Shown: positions 1-8,754 of the stretch, one piece after another
Layout of the letters: every line of letters starts with the position of its first letter
How positions within the stretch are numbered: the first letter of the stretch is position 1
Assembly: GCF_000739575.1 (NCBI RefSeq)
Contig: NZ_BBJO01000055.1
Coordinates: forward strand, 17,812 to 81,811
DNA from: Halobellus rufus
GTDB lineage: Archaea; Halobacteriota; Halobacteria; Halobacteriales; Haloferacaceae
Direction: 5' to 3'
DNA length: 64,000 bases
The notes under the pieces: generated by a model
The model's database searches: none
Told to the model about the DNA's origin: nothing
Seen by the model: only the letters and a program-made list of their open reading frames with translations
Made by a program: the position numbers and the translations under genes

Positions 1-53
1 TCTTTGAGTGGCTGTACGTCGTATTCGTCAAGAACGTCTTGCTTCGTCACCAT
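1..53 (-). CDS. 5' end of a CDS running off the window
   Basis: An ATG on the minus strand (complement of 51-53) opens a frame reading MVTKQDVLDEYDVQPLK before the window ends. It has no stop and uses ordinary haloarchaeal codons. A TATA-like TTCTTATCC lies upstream on the same strand near 123-131. Only 17 residues are visible, so no family can be named, and the reading could be chance. Confidence 0.35.
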   Translation of the reverse strand, partial: MVTKQDVLDEYDVQPLK

Positions 54-204
54 ACGTGATCAATCCTCGATACCATCACCGCTCCGGACCGTGGCGGCCG
101 CTCGTCGTGTGCTGCCGACCGTGGATAAGAATTCCCGATCATTCTGCGTGCTGTGCCGCCGGAACGCCGGAGGCGCTCTGGTGACTACTCATTGAAGTCT
201 ACCG

Positions 205-303
205 CATATAAATCTGCCGGTGGTCGGACCGCCTGAAAATGACTCTCACACCCGTCGTACGCCCCGTGTGAGTGTTTCCCACTACCTCGAGGGTGTATAT
301 AAA
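205..303 (+). promoter_or_regulatory. Promoter region with two TATA-like boxes upstream of the DUF371 gene
   Basis: The 334-bp gap 54-387 holds no convincing gene. It contains CATATAAAT at 205-213 and TATATAAA at 296-303, both good haloarchaeal TATA-box candidates on the plus strand. Between them is an inverted repeat, CTCACAC (245-251) and GTGTGAG (266-272), with a 14-base spacer, which could be an operator. A start about 25 bases past the second box would give a leader of roughly 65 bases before the ATG at 388. This is inference from sequence only. Confidence 0.4.
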
Positions 304-387
304 GTCCGATGGTAGCGTGTCACACGGAGAGCGGGCGTGAGGCGACAGACCGAGCGAGACTTACCGCCCCGTCGCCGACGGGTCCGT

Positions 388-828
388 ATGCGAGAACGAG
401 AAGTCGTCCGCGCGCGCGGCCACGAGAACGTGACCGCCCGGCACGACAGCACGTTCGAGGTGACGAGCGACGACTGGCTCACCCCGGCCGGCGACTGCAT
501 CCTCGCCGTCGAGGCCGACCGCGTGCCCGCGGATTTCGAGGACGCGTTCGTCGAGGCGTGCCGAGATCCGGACGCGACGATCACCGCGACGCTCACGGCC
601 ACCGCGGAGGACGGGGAGACGTACGAAACCACGATCAGCGGTCGGGGCGATCCGGACCTGTCCTTCGAGAACGAGCGGAGCCACGTCGGGCGCACCAGCG
701 ACTACGTCGACGACCGGACGGTCCTCGTCGGCGGCGACGCCGCCGCCGGAGACCTCGACCGCGACCTCGTCGACGCGCTCGCCGACGGCGCGGACCTCCG
801 GTTCGAGTTGGTCGTCGAGACGGAGTGA
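388..828 (+). CDS. DUF371 family protein
   Basis: This 146-aa protein begins MREREVVRARGHENVTARHD. The pattern V-x-A-R-G-H-x-N-V near the N-terminus, followed by T-F-E-V-T and L-T-P-x-G-D-C-I, is the hallmark of the archaeal DUF371 family, whose members are about 140 residues long. I chose ATG 388 because the family starts just before the GHENV motif; the in-frame ATG at 337 would add an Arg-rich 17-residue extension. No membrane segment or signal peptide is visible. The function of the family is not known to me. It is followed after 72 bp by the nth gene on the same strand. Confidence 0.8.
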   Translation: MREREVVRARGHENVTARHDSTFEVTSDDWLTPAGDCILAVEADRVPADFEDAFVEACRDPDATITATLTATAEDGETYETTISGRGDPDLSFENERSHVGRTSDYVDDRTVLVGGDAAAGDLDRDLVDALADGADLRFELVVETE

Positions 829-900
829 GCCGACCTCCAGGTCGGCAGCGCCGCCCGAAGAGGCCGGACCGCTTTTCCGCTGCTGCGCCGAACTCCGCGT

Positions 901-1707
901 ATGCCCGAGGAACCCCGAGAGAACATCAGCGGCGGCGAGGACGGGAGCGTCGAAGTCGCGTTCGCGCCCGGCGAGGCCGGGACGCGCGCGGAGGCAGTCG
1001 TCGACGAACTCGGCGGCCTGTACTGGCAGAAGACCTACGGCGGCAAGGACGCCTTCGAGTCGCTCGTCCGGACGATCCTCTCGCAGAACACGAGCGACGT
1101 CGCGAGTCAGCCCGCTCACGACGCGCTGATGGAGCGGTACGATTCGGGATCCGAAGACTTGGCCGTCGCCCTCGCCGAGGCGGAGCAGTCGGAACTCGCG
1201 GAGACGATCTCCTCGGCCGGCCTCTACAACCAGAAGTCGGAGATGATCGTCGGCGCGGCCGAGCGCGTGCGCGAGGAGTACGGCGGTCGAGAGGAATTCG
1301 ACGCGTTCGTCCGCGAGGGCGACCCCGACGCGGTCCGCGAGGCGCTCCTCGACATCCACGGCGTCGGGCCGAAGACCGCCGACTGCGTGCTCCTCTTCGC
1401 GGGCGGCCGCGACGGCGTCTTTCCGGTGGACACGCACGTCCACCGCATCGCCCGACGGATGGGCCTCGCTCCCGCAGACGCCGACCACGAGACGGTCCGC
1501 GAACACCTCGAAGCCGACGTGCCCGGCCCCAAGTGCGGCTTCGGCCACACGGCGATGATCCAGTTCGGCCGCGAGTACTGCACGGCGCGGAAGCCCGCGT
1601 GTCTGGACGGCCCCGAGGCGTGCCCGCTGTACGATCTGTGCGATCGAGTCGGCGTCGACGAGGTCGAAGAGGCCGTCGTCGATCCGGCCGACGCCGCGGC
1701 CGAGTGA
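901..1707 (+). CDS. nth: Endonuclease III (DNA glycosylase/AP lyase, HhH-GPD family)
   Basis: This 268-aa protein belongs to the HhH-GPD base-excision repair glycosylases that remove oxidised pyrimidines and nick the abasic site. The core is clear: LVRTILSQNTSD near residue 55, the helix-hairpin-helix HGVGPKTADCVL with the expected catalytic lysine at K158, and PVDTHVHR with the catalytic aspartate at D177. A four-cysteine iron-sulphur loop follows (C227, C234, C241, C247). Its spacing is C-x6-C-x6-C-x5-C rather than the C-x6-C-x2-C-x5-C known for bacterial Nth, so the loop carries a short insertion. The N-terminal 35 residues are an acidic extension. The start is the first ATG, 72 bp after the DUF371 gene. 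Confidence 0.9.
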   Translation: MPEEPRENISGGEDGSVEVAFAPGEAGTRAEAVVDELGGLYWQKTYGGKDAFESLVRTILSQNTSDVASQPAHDALMERYDSGSEDLAVALAEAEQSELAETISSAGLYNQKSEMIVGAAERVREEYGGREEFDAFVREGDPDAVREALLDIHGVGPKTADCVLLFAGGRDGVFPVDTHVHRIARRMGLAPADADHETVREHLEADVPGPKCGFGHTAMIQFGREYCTARKPACLDGPEACPLYDLCDRVGVDEVEEAVVDPADAAAE

Positions 1708-1720
1708 TCCGGCGCGGGTC

Positions 1721-2203
1721 TCAACACCCGCGCGTCTCGACGCCCGAAACCGGTCCTCCGGTCGGTTCGTACGTGGAGTCGTCGACGCCGTCGGCGAACA
1801 TCGGCAGGGAGAGTCGGTAGTCGAAGAGGATCGCGAAGGCGTTCCAGACCGCCTCGACCGACGCGCCGTCTGGCACGCCCTCGAAGACGACCCCGGTCCG
1901 CAGCGAGACGATATCGCTGTCGAGTGCGACGCCCCGGGCCGACAGGCCGAGCGCGCTCGGCGGCGCTGAAGTGAAGAGCGAGGTGTGGACGGTCACGTCG
2001 ATGTGCGGGTTCCCGTCGCCGATGGCGAGGTCGTGCCCGCCGTCCGGAAAGCAGCGCCGGTCGTCGGCGTCGGTCGGGCGATCGGTCCCGGACGATGCGT
2101 CGTCCGACTGTGCCAGCGCGGGGGCGGTCCCGACCGCTGCCGCCGACGCGACGAGCGCGACGACGAGCAGGATGCGGACGGCGACGGAGAACCGGCGGGA
2201 CAT
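1721..2203 (-). CDS. Secreted haloarchaeal protein of unknown function
   Basis: This 160-aa protein has a typical Sec signal peptide: MSRRFSVAVRILLVVALVASAAAVGTAPALA, with a hydrophobic stretch at residues 9-30 and a likely cleavage after ALA. The mature part is acidic and contains two cysteines, one near CFPDGGHD and one at the very C-terminus (ETRGC). It holds a beta-rich segment DGNPHIDVTVHTSLF. I do not recognise the family. It is convergent with nth, 13 bp apart, and its ATG at 2203 lies 46 bp from the end of mgsA, which shares its strand. Confidence 0.65.
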   Translation of the reverse strand: MSRRFSVAVRILLVVALVASAAAVGTAPALAQSDDASSGTDRPTDADDRRCFPDGGHDLAIGDGNPHIDVTVHTSLFTSAPPSALGLSARGVALDSDIVSLRTGVVFEGVPDGASVEAVWNAFAILFDYRLSLPMFADGVDDSTYEPTGGPVSGVETRGC

Positions 2204-2249
2204 ACAGGGCGGTTTCGCGCTCCCCGGATTAAGTCTCGCGGCGCGGTTC

Positions 2250-2657
2250 TCAGTCCTGAGAGCCGCGCGGGTCGGTCCCTCCGCCGTCGAGGGTGCGGAC
2301 GAGTTCGTCGAGGACGGCGTCGGCGCTCGCGAGGTTCGTCGCCAGGGGGATCGCGTGGACGTCGCAGATCCGAAGCAGCGCGGTGATATCGGGCTCGTGC
2401 GGCTGTGCGGTGAGCGGATCGCGCAGGAAGATCACGCCGTCGCAGGTCTCGTCGGCGATCTCGGCGCCGATCTGCATATCGCCGCCGAGCGGTCCCGACT
2501 GCTTCCGCTCGATGTCGAGGCCCGTCGACTCCTGTAGCCGTTTACCCGTCGTCCCGGTCGCCATCAGGTCGAACCGTTCGAGGTCGCTCTGACGGTTCCG
2601 CGCGAACTCGACGATGTCGGGTTTCTTCTCGTCGTGGGCGATGAGCGCGAGACGCAT
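2250..2657 (-). CDS. mgsA: Methylglyoxal synthase
   Basis: This 135-aa protein converts dihydroxyacetone phosphate to methylglyoxal and phosphate, a bypass of lower glycolysis. The family signature is complete: the N-terminal [10 protein letters not shown] with the conserved His8, TGTTGKRL (34-41), [12 protein letters not shown] with the catalytic Asp60, and [20 protein letters not shown] with Asp80, His87 and Asp90. The short C-terminal tail is acidic. I used the ATG at 2657 because it starts right before the conserved LALIAHD strand; upstream in-frame sequence is shadow of aCPSF1. It lies 77 bp downstream of the aCPSF1 gene on the same strand and could be read through from it. Confidence 0.92.
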   Translation of the reverse strand: MRLALIAHDEKKPDIVEFARNRQSDLERFDLMATGTTGKRLQESTGLDIERKQSGPLGGDMQIGAEIADETCDGVIFLRDPLTAQPHEPDITALLRICDVHAIPLATNLASADAVLDELVRTLDGGGTDPRGSQD

Positions 2658-2734
2658 ACGCGATAGTCGGCGCACGCGGGCAAGAAGGTTGGTTCGCGGT
2701 CGCGGGGAGGGGCATCCGCGGTCGCGGGCGGGAG

Positions 2735-4654
2735 TCAGCGGAACCGGAACGTCTCGAGGTTCTTCGGGGCGAACGTCCGGAGGTTGTAGTCGTGATACAG
2801 CCCCGAGGAGAGGTCCTGCACCGAGCGCTCGTCGCCGTGGACGCAGAGGATCTTCTCCGGGCGGGGGTTCATCGTCTTCACGAAGTTCTCCAGTCCCTGC
2901 CGGTCGGCGTGCCCCGAGAAGCCGTCGACGGTCACGACGTCCATCTCCAGTTTCATCGTGTCCGACCGACCGACGCGGTCGGTCTCGACGGGGATCTCGT
3001 CCCAGCCGTTCTGGATGCGGTTCCCCAGCGTTCCCTGCGCCTGGTAGCCCACGAACAGCAGCCGCGAGTCCGGATCCGGGCCGACGTGGCGCAGCCACGA
3101 CATGATCGGGCCGCCGGTGACCATTCCCGACGTCGAGAGCACGATGCAGGGCTCGCCGTCGGCGATCTCCTGTCGCTCGTCGTCGCCGCCGTCGATGTGA
3201 TTGAACTCCTCGGCGAGGAACGGGTTGTCGTCCTCGTGGAAGATGCGGTCGCGGAGGTCGTCGCGGAGGTACTCCGGGTACGTGGTGTGGATCGCGGTCG
3301 CCTCCCAGATCATCCCGTCGAGGTGGACCGGCATACTCGGGATCTTCCCCGTCCGCATCGCCTCCTCGATGACGAGCATCATCTCTTGGGAGCGCCCGAC
3401 GGCGAAGGCGGGAATCACGATCTTCCCGCCGCGGTCGTACGTCTCGTTGATCGCTTCGATCAGTTTGCGCTCGGCGTCCTCCTGATCGGTCTGGTAGTCG
3501 TTGCGGCCGCCGTAGGTCGACTCCAGCACAAGCGTCTCGACGCGCGGGAAGTCGTTGACCGCGCCGTTGAACAGCCGGGTGTCCTCGTAGTGGATGTCCC
3601 CGGAGAACGCCACGTTGTAGAGGCCGTCGCCGATGTGGAAGTGCGAGACCGCCGAGCCGAGGATGTGCCCGGCGTTGTGGAGCGTCAGCTTCACGTCCGG
3701 CGCGATGTCGGTGACGTCACCGTACTCGATCGGGATGGTGTGTTTGATCGCCTCCCGGACCATCTCGGACTCGTAGGGGGGCGTGCGGCCCTCTTTGGCC
3801 GCCACGTCGAGGTAGTCCAGTTGCAGCAGCCCCATCAGGTCCCGTGTCGGCTCGGTCGTGTAGATCGGACCGTCGTAGCCGTACTTGAAAAGTAGCGGGA
3901 TCAGCGCGGAGTGATCGAGGTGCGCGTGCGTCAGCACGACCGCGTCCAGCGAGTTCGCGCCCGCGCCGAGGGCTTCGGGGACCTGCAGGTACGGGACGTC
4001 GTCGGAGCCGGGCTTGTCGCCGCAGTCGATGAGGATGCGCGTCTCGGCGGTCGAGAGGATGAAGGACGCGCGACCGACCTCCCGGCAGCAGCCGAGGGTC
4101 GTGATCCGGACCCACTCCTCGTCGGAGAGCTGTTCGCGGTGGATCTGCCGGCCGACCCGTTCGAGGATCTGCCGACGGTCGTCGCGCTCCTGCTTGAGGA
4201 AGTTGCGGACGTTCGAGACCGTCGAGGACTCGATCGGGGGCGTCCGAACGACCTCGGGCGTCCAGCCCACCTCCTGGGTGATCTCGCGCAGCGTCGCGCC
4301 GTGGCGGCCGATGACCATCCCGGGCTTCTGCGCCTCGATGACGACTTCCCCGATGTCCTCGTGGAAGTCGAGGTCGGTGACGCCGGCCTCCTCGGGGATG
4401 ACGTCGAGAATCCGTTCTCTGGCCTCTTCGGCCGGCGACAACGCCGCCGGGTCCGGGCGGACGGTGATGCGTTTCCGGAGCTTTCCTGCGAGGTCGCGAA
4501 TCAGATCGCTGTTCTGGGCGAACCGCTTCGGATCGCGGGTGTAAATGACCAGTTCCGGTCCCTCGTAGGTGACGTCCGACACGGAGATGTCGGCGGGGAG
4601 CTCCGCTGTGACTTCTGCTTTCAACTCCTCGAGTTGCGTATCTACTGAACTCAT
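2735..4654 (-). CDS. aCPSF1, archaeal beta-CASP ribonuclease (KH + metallo-beta-lactamase)
   Basis: This 639-aa protein is the archaeal homologue of CPSF73/CPSF100, known in other archaea as an endoribonuclease with 5'-3' exonuclease activity and as a general transcription termination factor acting at U-rich sites. Residues 1-145 form the two-KH-type RNA-binding region with the GxxG loop MVIGRHG (113-119). The metallo-beta-lactamase domain follows with the zinc motif THAHLDHS (H243, H245, D247, H248), the histidine in NAGHILGSA and [10 protein letters not shown]. The beta-CASP domain ends with STSGMV and the late histidines in VDGFSGHAD and CVHGDERS. The length matches the family (about 635-640). 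It starts at ATG 4654 behind a divergent intergenic region. Confidence 0.96.
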   Translation of the reverse strand: MSSVDTQLEELKAEVTAELPADISVSDVTYEGPELVIYTRDPKRFAQNSDLIRDLAGKLRKRITVRPDPAALSPAEEARERILDVIPEEAGVTDLDFHEDIGEVVIEAQKPGMVIGRHGATLREITQEVGWTPEVVRTPPIESSTVSNVRNFLKQERDDRRQILERVGRQIHREQLSDEEWVRITTLGCCREVGRASFILSTAETRILIDCGDKPGSDDVPYLQVPEALGAGANSLDAVVLTHAHLDHSALIPLLFKYGYDGPIYTTEPTRDLMGLLQLDYLDVAAKEGRTPPYESEMVREAIKHTIPIEYGDVTDIAPDVKLTLHNAGHILGSAVSHFHIGDGLYNVAFSGDIHYEDTRLFNGAVNDFPRVETLVLESTYGGRNDYQTDQEDAERKLIEAINETYDRGGKIVIPAFAVGRSQEMMLVIEEAMRTGKIPSMPVHLDGMIWEATAIHTTYPEYLRDDLRDRIFHEDDNPFLAEEFNHIDGGDDERQEIADGEPCIVLSTSGMVTGGPIMSWLRHVGPDPDSRLLFVGYQAQGTLGNRIQNGWDEIPVETDRVGRSDTMKLEMDVVTVDGFSGHADRQGLENFVKTMNPRPEKILCVHGDERSVQDLSSGLYHDYNLRTFAPKNLETFRFR

Positions 4655-4904
4655 AACTGAGAGCGTTCCGTCGTGATCGTCGCAGACGGACGGTTGATCG
4701 GGGATCCCTGATTCCGCGGCCGACGCGACCGCACGATCACGAGGTCGGTGCGGGAGACCGACGGCGTCGCGCGAGCGGGGTGAAACGTCGGGGTCGCGTG
4801 AGAGAGCATAGGACTAACGTAGTTCGTCGAAACGACGATATCTGGCGGTCCTGGCCGTGGAAAGGCAGGGAAAACCCGCTTGTTCCGAAATAGATCAGCC
4901 TGCG

Positions 4905-4913
4905 TATAAAAGG
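4905..4913 (+). promoter_or_regulatory. TATA box for the 4953 gene
   Basis: TATAAAAGG at 4905-4913 is a strong archaeal TATA box. A start about 25 bases downstream falls near 4935-4940, giving a leader of roughly 15 bases to the ATG at 4953. The 298-bp region 4655-4952 separates this gene from aCPSF1, which is divergent, and otherwise shows no gene. Confidence 0.55.
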
Positions 4914-4952
4914 CTTCGCAAAGCCGAAATCCGAGGGGGTCGCAGTGGACGT

Positions 4953-5444
4953 ATGCAGATCACGCCAGCGCGTGTCGCGAGCGAGGCGACGTGGGTCACA
5001 GAGCGGGCCGGGACGGTCGTCCCGCTCATCAACGAGACGCGCGACCGACTGGGAGAGCTGTTCGAGACCGACGTCGACCCCGTCTCGTCGGCCGACTACC
5101 GCGAGGAGGTCGCGGCCGTCTTCGCCGACGGCGAGGTCGCGGTCAACGTCGCGGGCTACGTCGCGATCCTCCGGGAACTGGACGTCGAAAACGACTATCC
5201 GGGCTTCGTCGTCGACGAGGTGCTCGGGCGGGAACTCGCCGCGACCATCGCGGGCGGGACGCCGCTGTCGCTGCTCGCGCAGGCGACGTTCCACTACGCC
5301 GACGTGACGACGCACACCGACGGCGGCGCGGGCGTCGACGACCTCGACGCCGCGTTGGCGGCGGGGTTCCAGACGCGGCTGCCGGGCTGGGACTGGCGCG
5401 AGGCGGAGAGCCCCTTCGGCGTCGCTCCCGGCGAACTGCGCTGA
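4953..5444 (+). CDS. Conserved-looking haloarchaeal protein of unknown function
   Basis: This 163-aa acidic protein begins MQITPARVASEATWVTERAG. It is soluble, with no signal peptide, membrane segment or cysteine motif that I can see. Codon use matches its neighbours. Features worth noting are EVAVNVAGYVAILRELDVENDYPG around residues 65-90 and a C-terminal TRLPGWDWREAESPFGV. I do not recognise the family. The ATG at 4953 fits the TATA box at 4905-4913; the longer in-frame start at 4857 would place the promoter inside the gene. The next gene, proS, follows after 75 bp with its own promoter-like TTTAAG near 5490. Confidence 0.65.
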   Translation: MQITPARVASEATWVTERAGTVVPLINETRDRLGELFETDVDPVSSADYREEVAAVFADGEVAVNVAGYVAILRELDVENDYPGFVVDEVLGRELAATIAGGTPLSLLAQATFHYADVTTHTDGGAGVDDLDAALAAGFQTRLPGWDWREAESPFGVAPGELR

Positions 5445-5519
5445 GAGACCCTCACGGAGATCGTCGTCTTCGGGACCGCTTCAGGAGATTTAAGACTGCA
5501 GTGGGGCTCGAAACACGTA

Positions 5520-6983
5520 ATGAGCGACGAACAGGAACTCGGCATCACCGAGTCGAAGGAGTACAACACCGGCGAGTGGTACGCCGAGGTGGTCCAGAAG
5601 GCCAACCTCGCGAACTACGCGCCCGAGGGGATGAGCGGCTTCATCGTGACGCGACCGCGCGCGTACGAACTCTGGGAGCGGATTCAGGGCCACCTCGATT
5701 CGCTGTTCAAAGACACCGGCGTCCAGAACGCCTACTTCCCGCTGTTCATTCCGGAGAGCTACCTCGAACGCGAGAAGGACATCGTCGAGGGGTTCGATCC
5801 CGAGGTCGCGTGGGTCGAGCGCGCCGGCAACCAGGAGCTCGAAGAGCCGCTGGCGGTCCGGCCGACCTCGGAGTCGATCATCACGCCGTACATCTCCCAG
5901 TGGGTCCGCAGCCACCGCGACCTCCCGCTGCGAGTGAACCAGTGGGCGTCGGTCGTCCGCTGGGAGGCCACCGAGACGAAGCCGTTCTTCCGGACGAAGG
6001 AGTTCCTCTGGCAGGAGGGCCACACCGCGCACGCGACCCGCGACGACGCCTGGAACGAGACGATGCGGCGGCTCGACCAGTACGAGGAGACCTACGAGGA
6101 CCTGCTCGCGATGCCCGTGCTGCGGGGCGCGAAGCCCGAACACGACAAGTTCCCCGGCGCGGACACGACGACTACGGTCGAGGCGCTGATGCCCGACGGC
6201 AAGTCCGTGCAGGGGGCGACCTCCCACTACCTCGGGACCTCGTTCGCGGAGGCGTTCGACATCACCTACACCGACGAGGACGAGGACTCCCAGATCGCGC
6301 ACACGACCTCGTGGGGGCTCTCCTGGCGGGCGCTCGGCGCGCTTATCATGACCCACTCGGACGATCAGGGGCTCGTGCTGCCGCCCGCGATCGCGCCCGA
6401 GCAACTCGTGATCGTGCCGATCTGGCAGGCCGACACGAAGGAGGACGTCCTGGAATACGCCGAGGGAATCGAAGCGGAGCTCGAAGACGCGGGCGTCCGC
6501 GTCGAACTCGACGACCGCGACGAGCGCAACCCCGGGTTCAAGTTCAACGAGTGGGAGCTGAAGGGCGTCCCCGTCCGGATGGAGATCGGTCCCAACGAGG
6601 CCGACGACGGCACGGTCACGCTCGTCCACCGCCCCGACGGCGAGTCGACGGAGGTCGACCGCGAGGACATCGCCGAGACCGTCGAGTCGCACTTCGACGA
6701 GGTGTACGCGAAGCTGTACGCCGCCGCCGAGGAGAACCTCGACGAGAACGTCCGCGAGGCCGACAGCCGGGCCGAGATTCTGGGGACGATCGGCCAGCAC
6801 GGCGGCTACGTGAAAGCGCCGTGGTGCGGCGAGGAAGAGTGCGAGGCGGAGATCAAAGACCAGATCGCCGCCGAGATCGTGATGGTTCCGCTCGACGACG
6901 ACGAGGGGATCCACCACGGCGAAGATTGCGCGATCTGCGGCGACGAGGCCGCCGAGACCGCGTACTTCGCGAAGTCCTACTGA
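5520..6983 (+). CDS. proS: Prolyl-tRNA synthetase (archaeal/eukaryotic type)
   Basis: This 487-aa class II synthetase charges tRNA-Pro with proline. The catalytic core shows VRPTSESIITPYISQWVRS, motif 2 as WASVVRWEATETKPFFRTKEF, and motif 3 in the segment SWRALGALIMTHSDDQGL. The anticodon-binding domain starts near EQLVIVPIW. The C-terminus carries the extra domain typical of the archaeal/eukaryotic class, with a four-cysteine zinc site (PWCGEEEC and CAICGDE), and ends in a tyrosine (AKSY), as is usual for this class. It has no editing insertion of the bacterial type. A TTTAAG box near 5490 places the transcription start almost at the ATG, so it is probably leaderless. Confidence 0.96.
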   Translation: MSDEQELGITESKEYNTGEWYAEVVQKANLANYAPEGMSGFIVTRPRAYELWERIQGHLDSLFKDTGVQNAYFPLFIPESYLEREKDIVEGFDPEVAWVERAGNQELEEPLAVRPTSESIITPYISQWVRSHRDLPLRVNQWASVVRWEATETKPFFRTKEFLWQEGHTAHATRDDAWNETMRRLDQYEETYEDLLAMPVLRGAKPEHDKFPGADTTTTVEALMPDGKSVQGATSHYLGTSFAEAFDITYTDEDEDSQIAHTTSWGLSWRALGALIMTHSDDQGLVLPPAIAPEQLVIVPIWQADTKEDVLEYAEGIEAELEDAGVRVELDDRDERNPGFKFNEWELKGVPVRMEIGPNEADDGTVTLVHRPDGESTEVDREDIAETVESHFDEVYAKLYAAAEENLDENVREADSRAEILGTIGQHGGYVKAPWCGEEECEAEIKDQIAAEIVMVPLDDDEGIHHGEDCAICGDEAAETAYFAKSY

Positions 6984-7102
6984 CGGTCGTTTGACCTGAC
7001 GTCCGGCGGAGGAGTCCGACGCACGTCAGACTCTTGTCGCACTGATATCAGCCGAGAGAACGTCCCACAACGCTTTACAGCGCCCGCGCCGTACCAGCAC
7101 CA

Positions 7103-7918
7103 ATGTCGGCGCTATCGGACCTCCTGGGAGATGTCGTGTCGGACGTCGAGAGCGTGTTCCTGTTCTCGCCGAGCAGTTCGCACTACGAGCGGTTCGCCGA
7201 CGCCGATCTCGCGGAGGAACTCGTCGTCGTCGCACCGCAGAACGACGTCGACGCGGAGACGTACGTCGAACTCCCGCTGGAGTTCGACAACGTCCGCGAC
7301 CGGATCAAATTCGGCGTCGAGGGCGCGCTCGAACAGGACCTCGTCGAGGAGGGCGACGTCGTCGCCTGTAGCGTCCGGATCTTCGAGGGCGATCCCGACA
7401 GCGTCGTCCGGGTCCGCGTCGAGGAGGCGATGCGGTCGGGCATCTACGACCTCTTCGCGAACTCCCGGGCGGACCCGAGCGTCATCCGCGACGTCTTCGA
7501 GGTCGCGATCGAACTGGGCAAGAAGGGGCAGAAGGGCAAGCCCGTCGGCGCGCTGTTCGTCGTCGGCGACGCCGGGAAGGTGATGAACAAGTCCCGACCG
7601 CTCAGCTACAACCCCTTCGAGAAGTCCCACGTCCACGTCGGCGACCCCATCGTGAACGTGATGCTCAAGGAGTTCTCCCGGCTGGACGGCGCGTTCGTCA
7701 TCTCGGACTCCGGGAAGATCGTCAGCGCCTACCGCTACCTCGAACCCGCCGCCGAGGGCGTCGACATCCCGAAGGGACTCGGCGCGCGACACATGGCGGG
7801 CGCGGCGATCACCCGCGACACCAACGCGACCGCGATCGTGCTCTCCGAGTCCGACGGGCTCGTCCGGGCGTTCAAGGGCGGGCAGATCATCCTCGAGATC
7901 GATCCGGAGGAGTACTGA
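7103..7918 (+). CDS. dacZ: Diadenylate cyclase DacZ (c-di-AMP synthase)
   Basis: This 271-aa protein makes cyclic di-AMP from two ATP. The DisA_N-type cyclase domain fills the C-terminal half: the DGA motif in LDGAFVIS (195-197) and the RHR-equivalent in GARHMAG (228-231). The N-terminal half is the domain typical of archaeal DacZ. DacZ of Haloferax volcanii is the described haloarchaeal enzyme, where c-di-AMP is needed within a set range and is linked to osmotic control. The stop TGA (7916-7918) overlaps the ATG of the downstream MscS-like channel by one base, so the two are almost certainly translated from one mRNA. Confidence 0.93.
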   Translation: MSALSDLLGDVVSDVESVFLFSPSSSHYERFADADLAEELVVVAPQNDVDAETYVELPLEFDNVRDRIKFGVEGALEQDLVEEGDVVACSVRIFEGDPDSVVRVRVEEAMRSGIYDLFANSRADPSVIRDVFEVAIELGKKGQKGKPVGALFVVGDAGKVMNKSRPLSYNPFEKSHVHVGDPIVNVMLKEFSRLDGAFVISDSGKIVSAYRYLEPAAEGVDIPKGLGARHMAGAAITRDTNATAIVLSESDGLVRAFKGGQIILEIDPEEY

Positions 7919-8751
7919 TGACGGGGGTCGAGCCGACGCCGTCGACGGCGAGCGCCGCGGCGATGCAGGTAGACCTCGGGCCGCTTCCCGAGATCTTCAG
8001 CGCCGTCCCGCAGACGATGTGGGCCGCGCTGTTCGTCGTCGTGGTCGGCATCGTCGCGGCGCTGGTGTTGGGGTCGCTCACGACCCGCCTGCTCGTCCGC
8101 TTCGGAGTCCCCGAGGCGATCGAGGGCACGGCCTTCGAGCGGACCGCCCGCGAGTTCGACACCTCGACGGTCGAGGTACTCGGAACGTTAGTCCGGTTTT
8201 TCGTCCTCGGGATCACGTTCCTCGCGCTCCTCTCGATCGCGAACATCACCGTCGCGGCCAGTTTCTGGAGCCGCACCGTCGAGTTCGTCCCCCAACTGTT
8301 CTTCGCGATCGTCATCCTCATCGTCGGCGTCGTCGTCGGCGACAAGGTCCAACTGATGGTCGGCGAGCGCCTCACCGGGGTCAAGCTCCCGCAGATCGGC
8401 GTCTTCCCGCGGATCGCGAAGTTCACCGTCTTCTACATCGCCGTCCTGGTGGCGCTCTCCCAACTCGGCGTCGCGACGCTCGCGCTCGTCGTCCTGCTCG
8501 CGGTGTATCTCCTCGCGCTCGTGGCGCTCACGGCCATCGCGCTCTCGGACCTGTTGAAATCCGGAGCCGCGGGGGCGTATCTGCTGTTGAACCAGCCCTA
8601 CTCGATCGGCGACGAGGTCGCCATCGGCGAGCACCGCGGCATCGTCCAGGAGGTGAACCTCTTCGTGACCCACGTCGAGAACGACGGCGAGGAGTTCGTC
8701 GTCCCCAACAGCACCGTCTTCGAGGTCGGCGTCGTGCGGTTCCGCGACTGA
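7918..8751 (+). CDS. Small mechanosensitive channel family (MscS-like) membrane protein
   Basis: This 277-aa protein has about five hydrophobic segments (near residues 37-60, 85-108, 120-145, 160-180 and 180-205). They are followed by a short beta-type domain reading LLLNQPYSIGDEVAIGEHRGIVQEV and VVPNSTVFEVGVVRF. That cytosolic segment, with PYSIGD and VPNS, is the conserved core of the MscS beta domain. The C-terminal alpha/beta domain of full MscS is missing. Its ATG overlaps the dacZ stop, so it is co-translated with the c-di-AMP synthase. The likely job is release of solutes or ions under turgor, possibly under c-di-AMP control; that link is inference from the gene pairing. Confidence 0.85.
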   Translation: MTGVEPTPSTASAAAMQVDLGPLPEIFSAVPQTMWAALFVVVVGIVAALVLGSLTTRLLVRFGVPEAIEGTAFERTAREFDTSTVEVLGTLVRFFVLGITFLALLSIANITVAASFWSRTVEFVPQLFFAIVILIVGVVVGDKVQLMVGERLTGVKLPQIGVFPRIAKFTVFYIAVLVALSQLGVATLALVVLLAVYLLALVALTAIALSDLLKSGAAGAYLLLNQPYSIGDEVAIGEHRGIVQEVNLFVTHVENDGEEFVVPNSTVFEVGVVRFRD

Positions 8752-8754
8752 CGG

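Noticed and set aside
309..1820. 503-codon Arg-rich plus-strand frame
   Set aside because: It runs out of frame across both DUF371 and nth, which have recognisable families.
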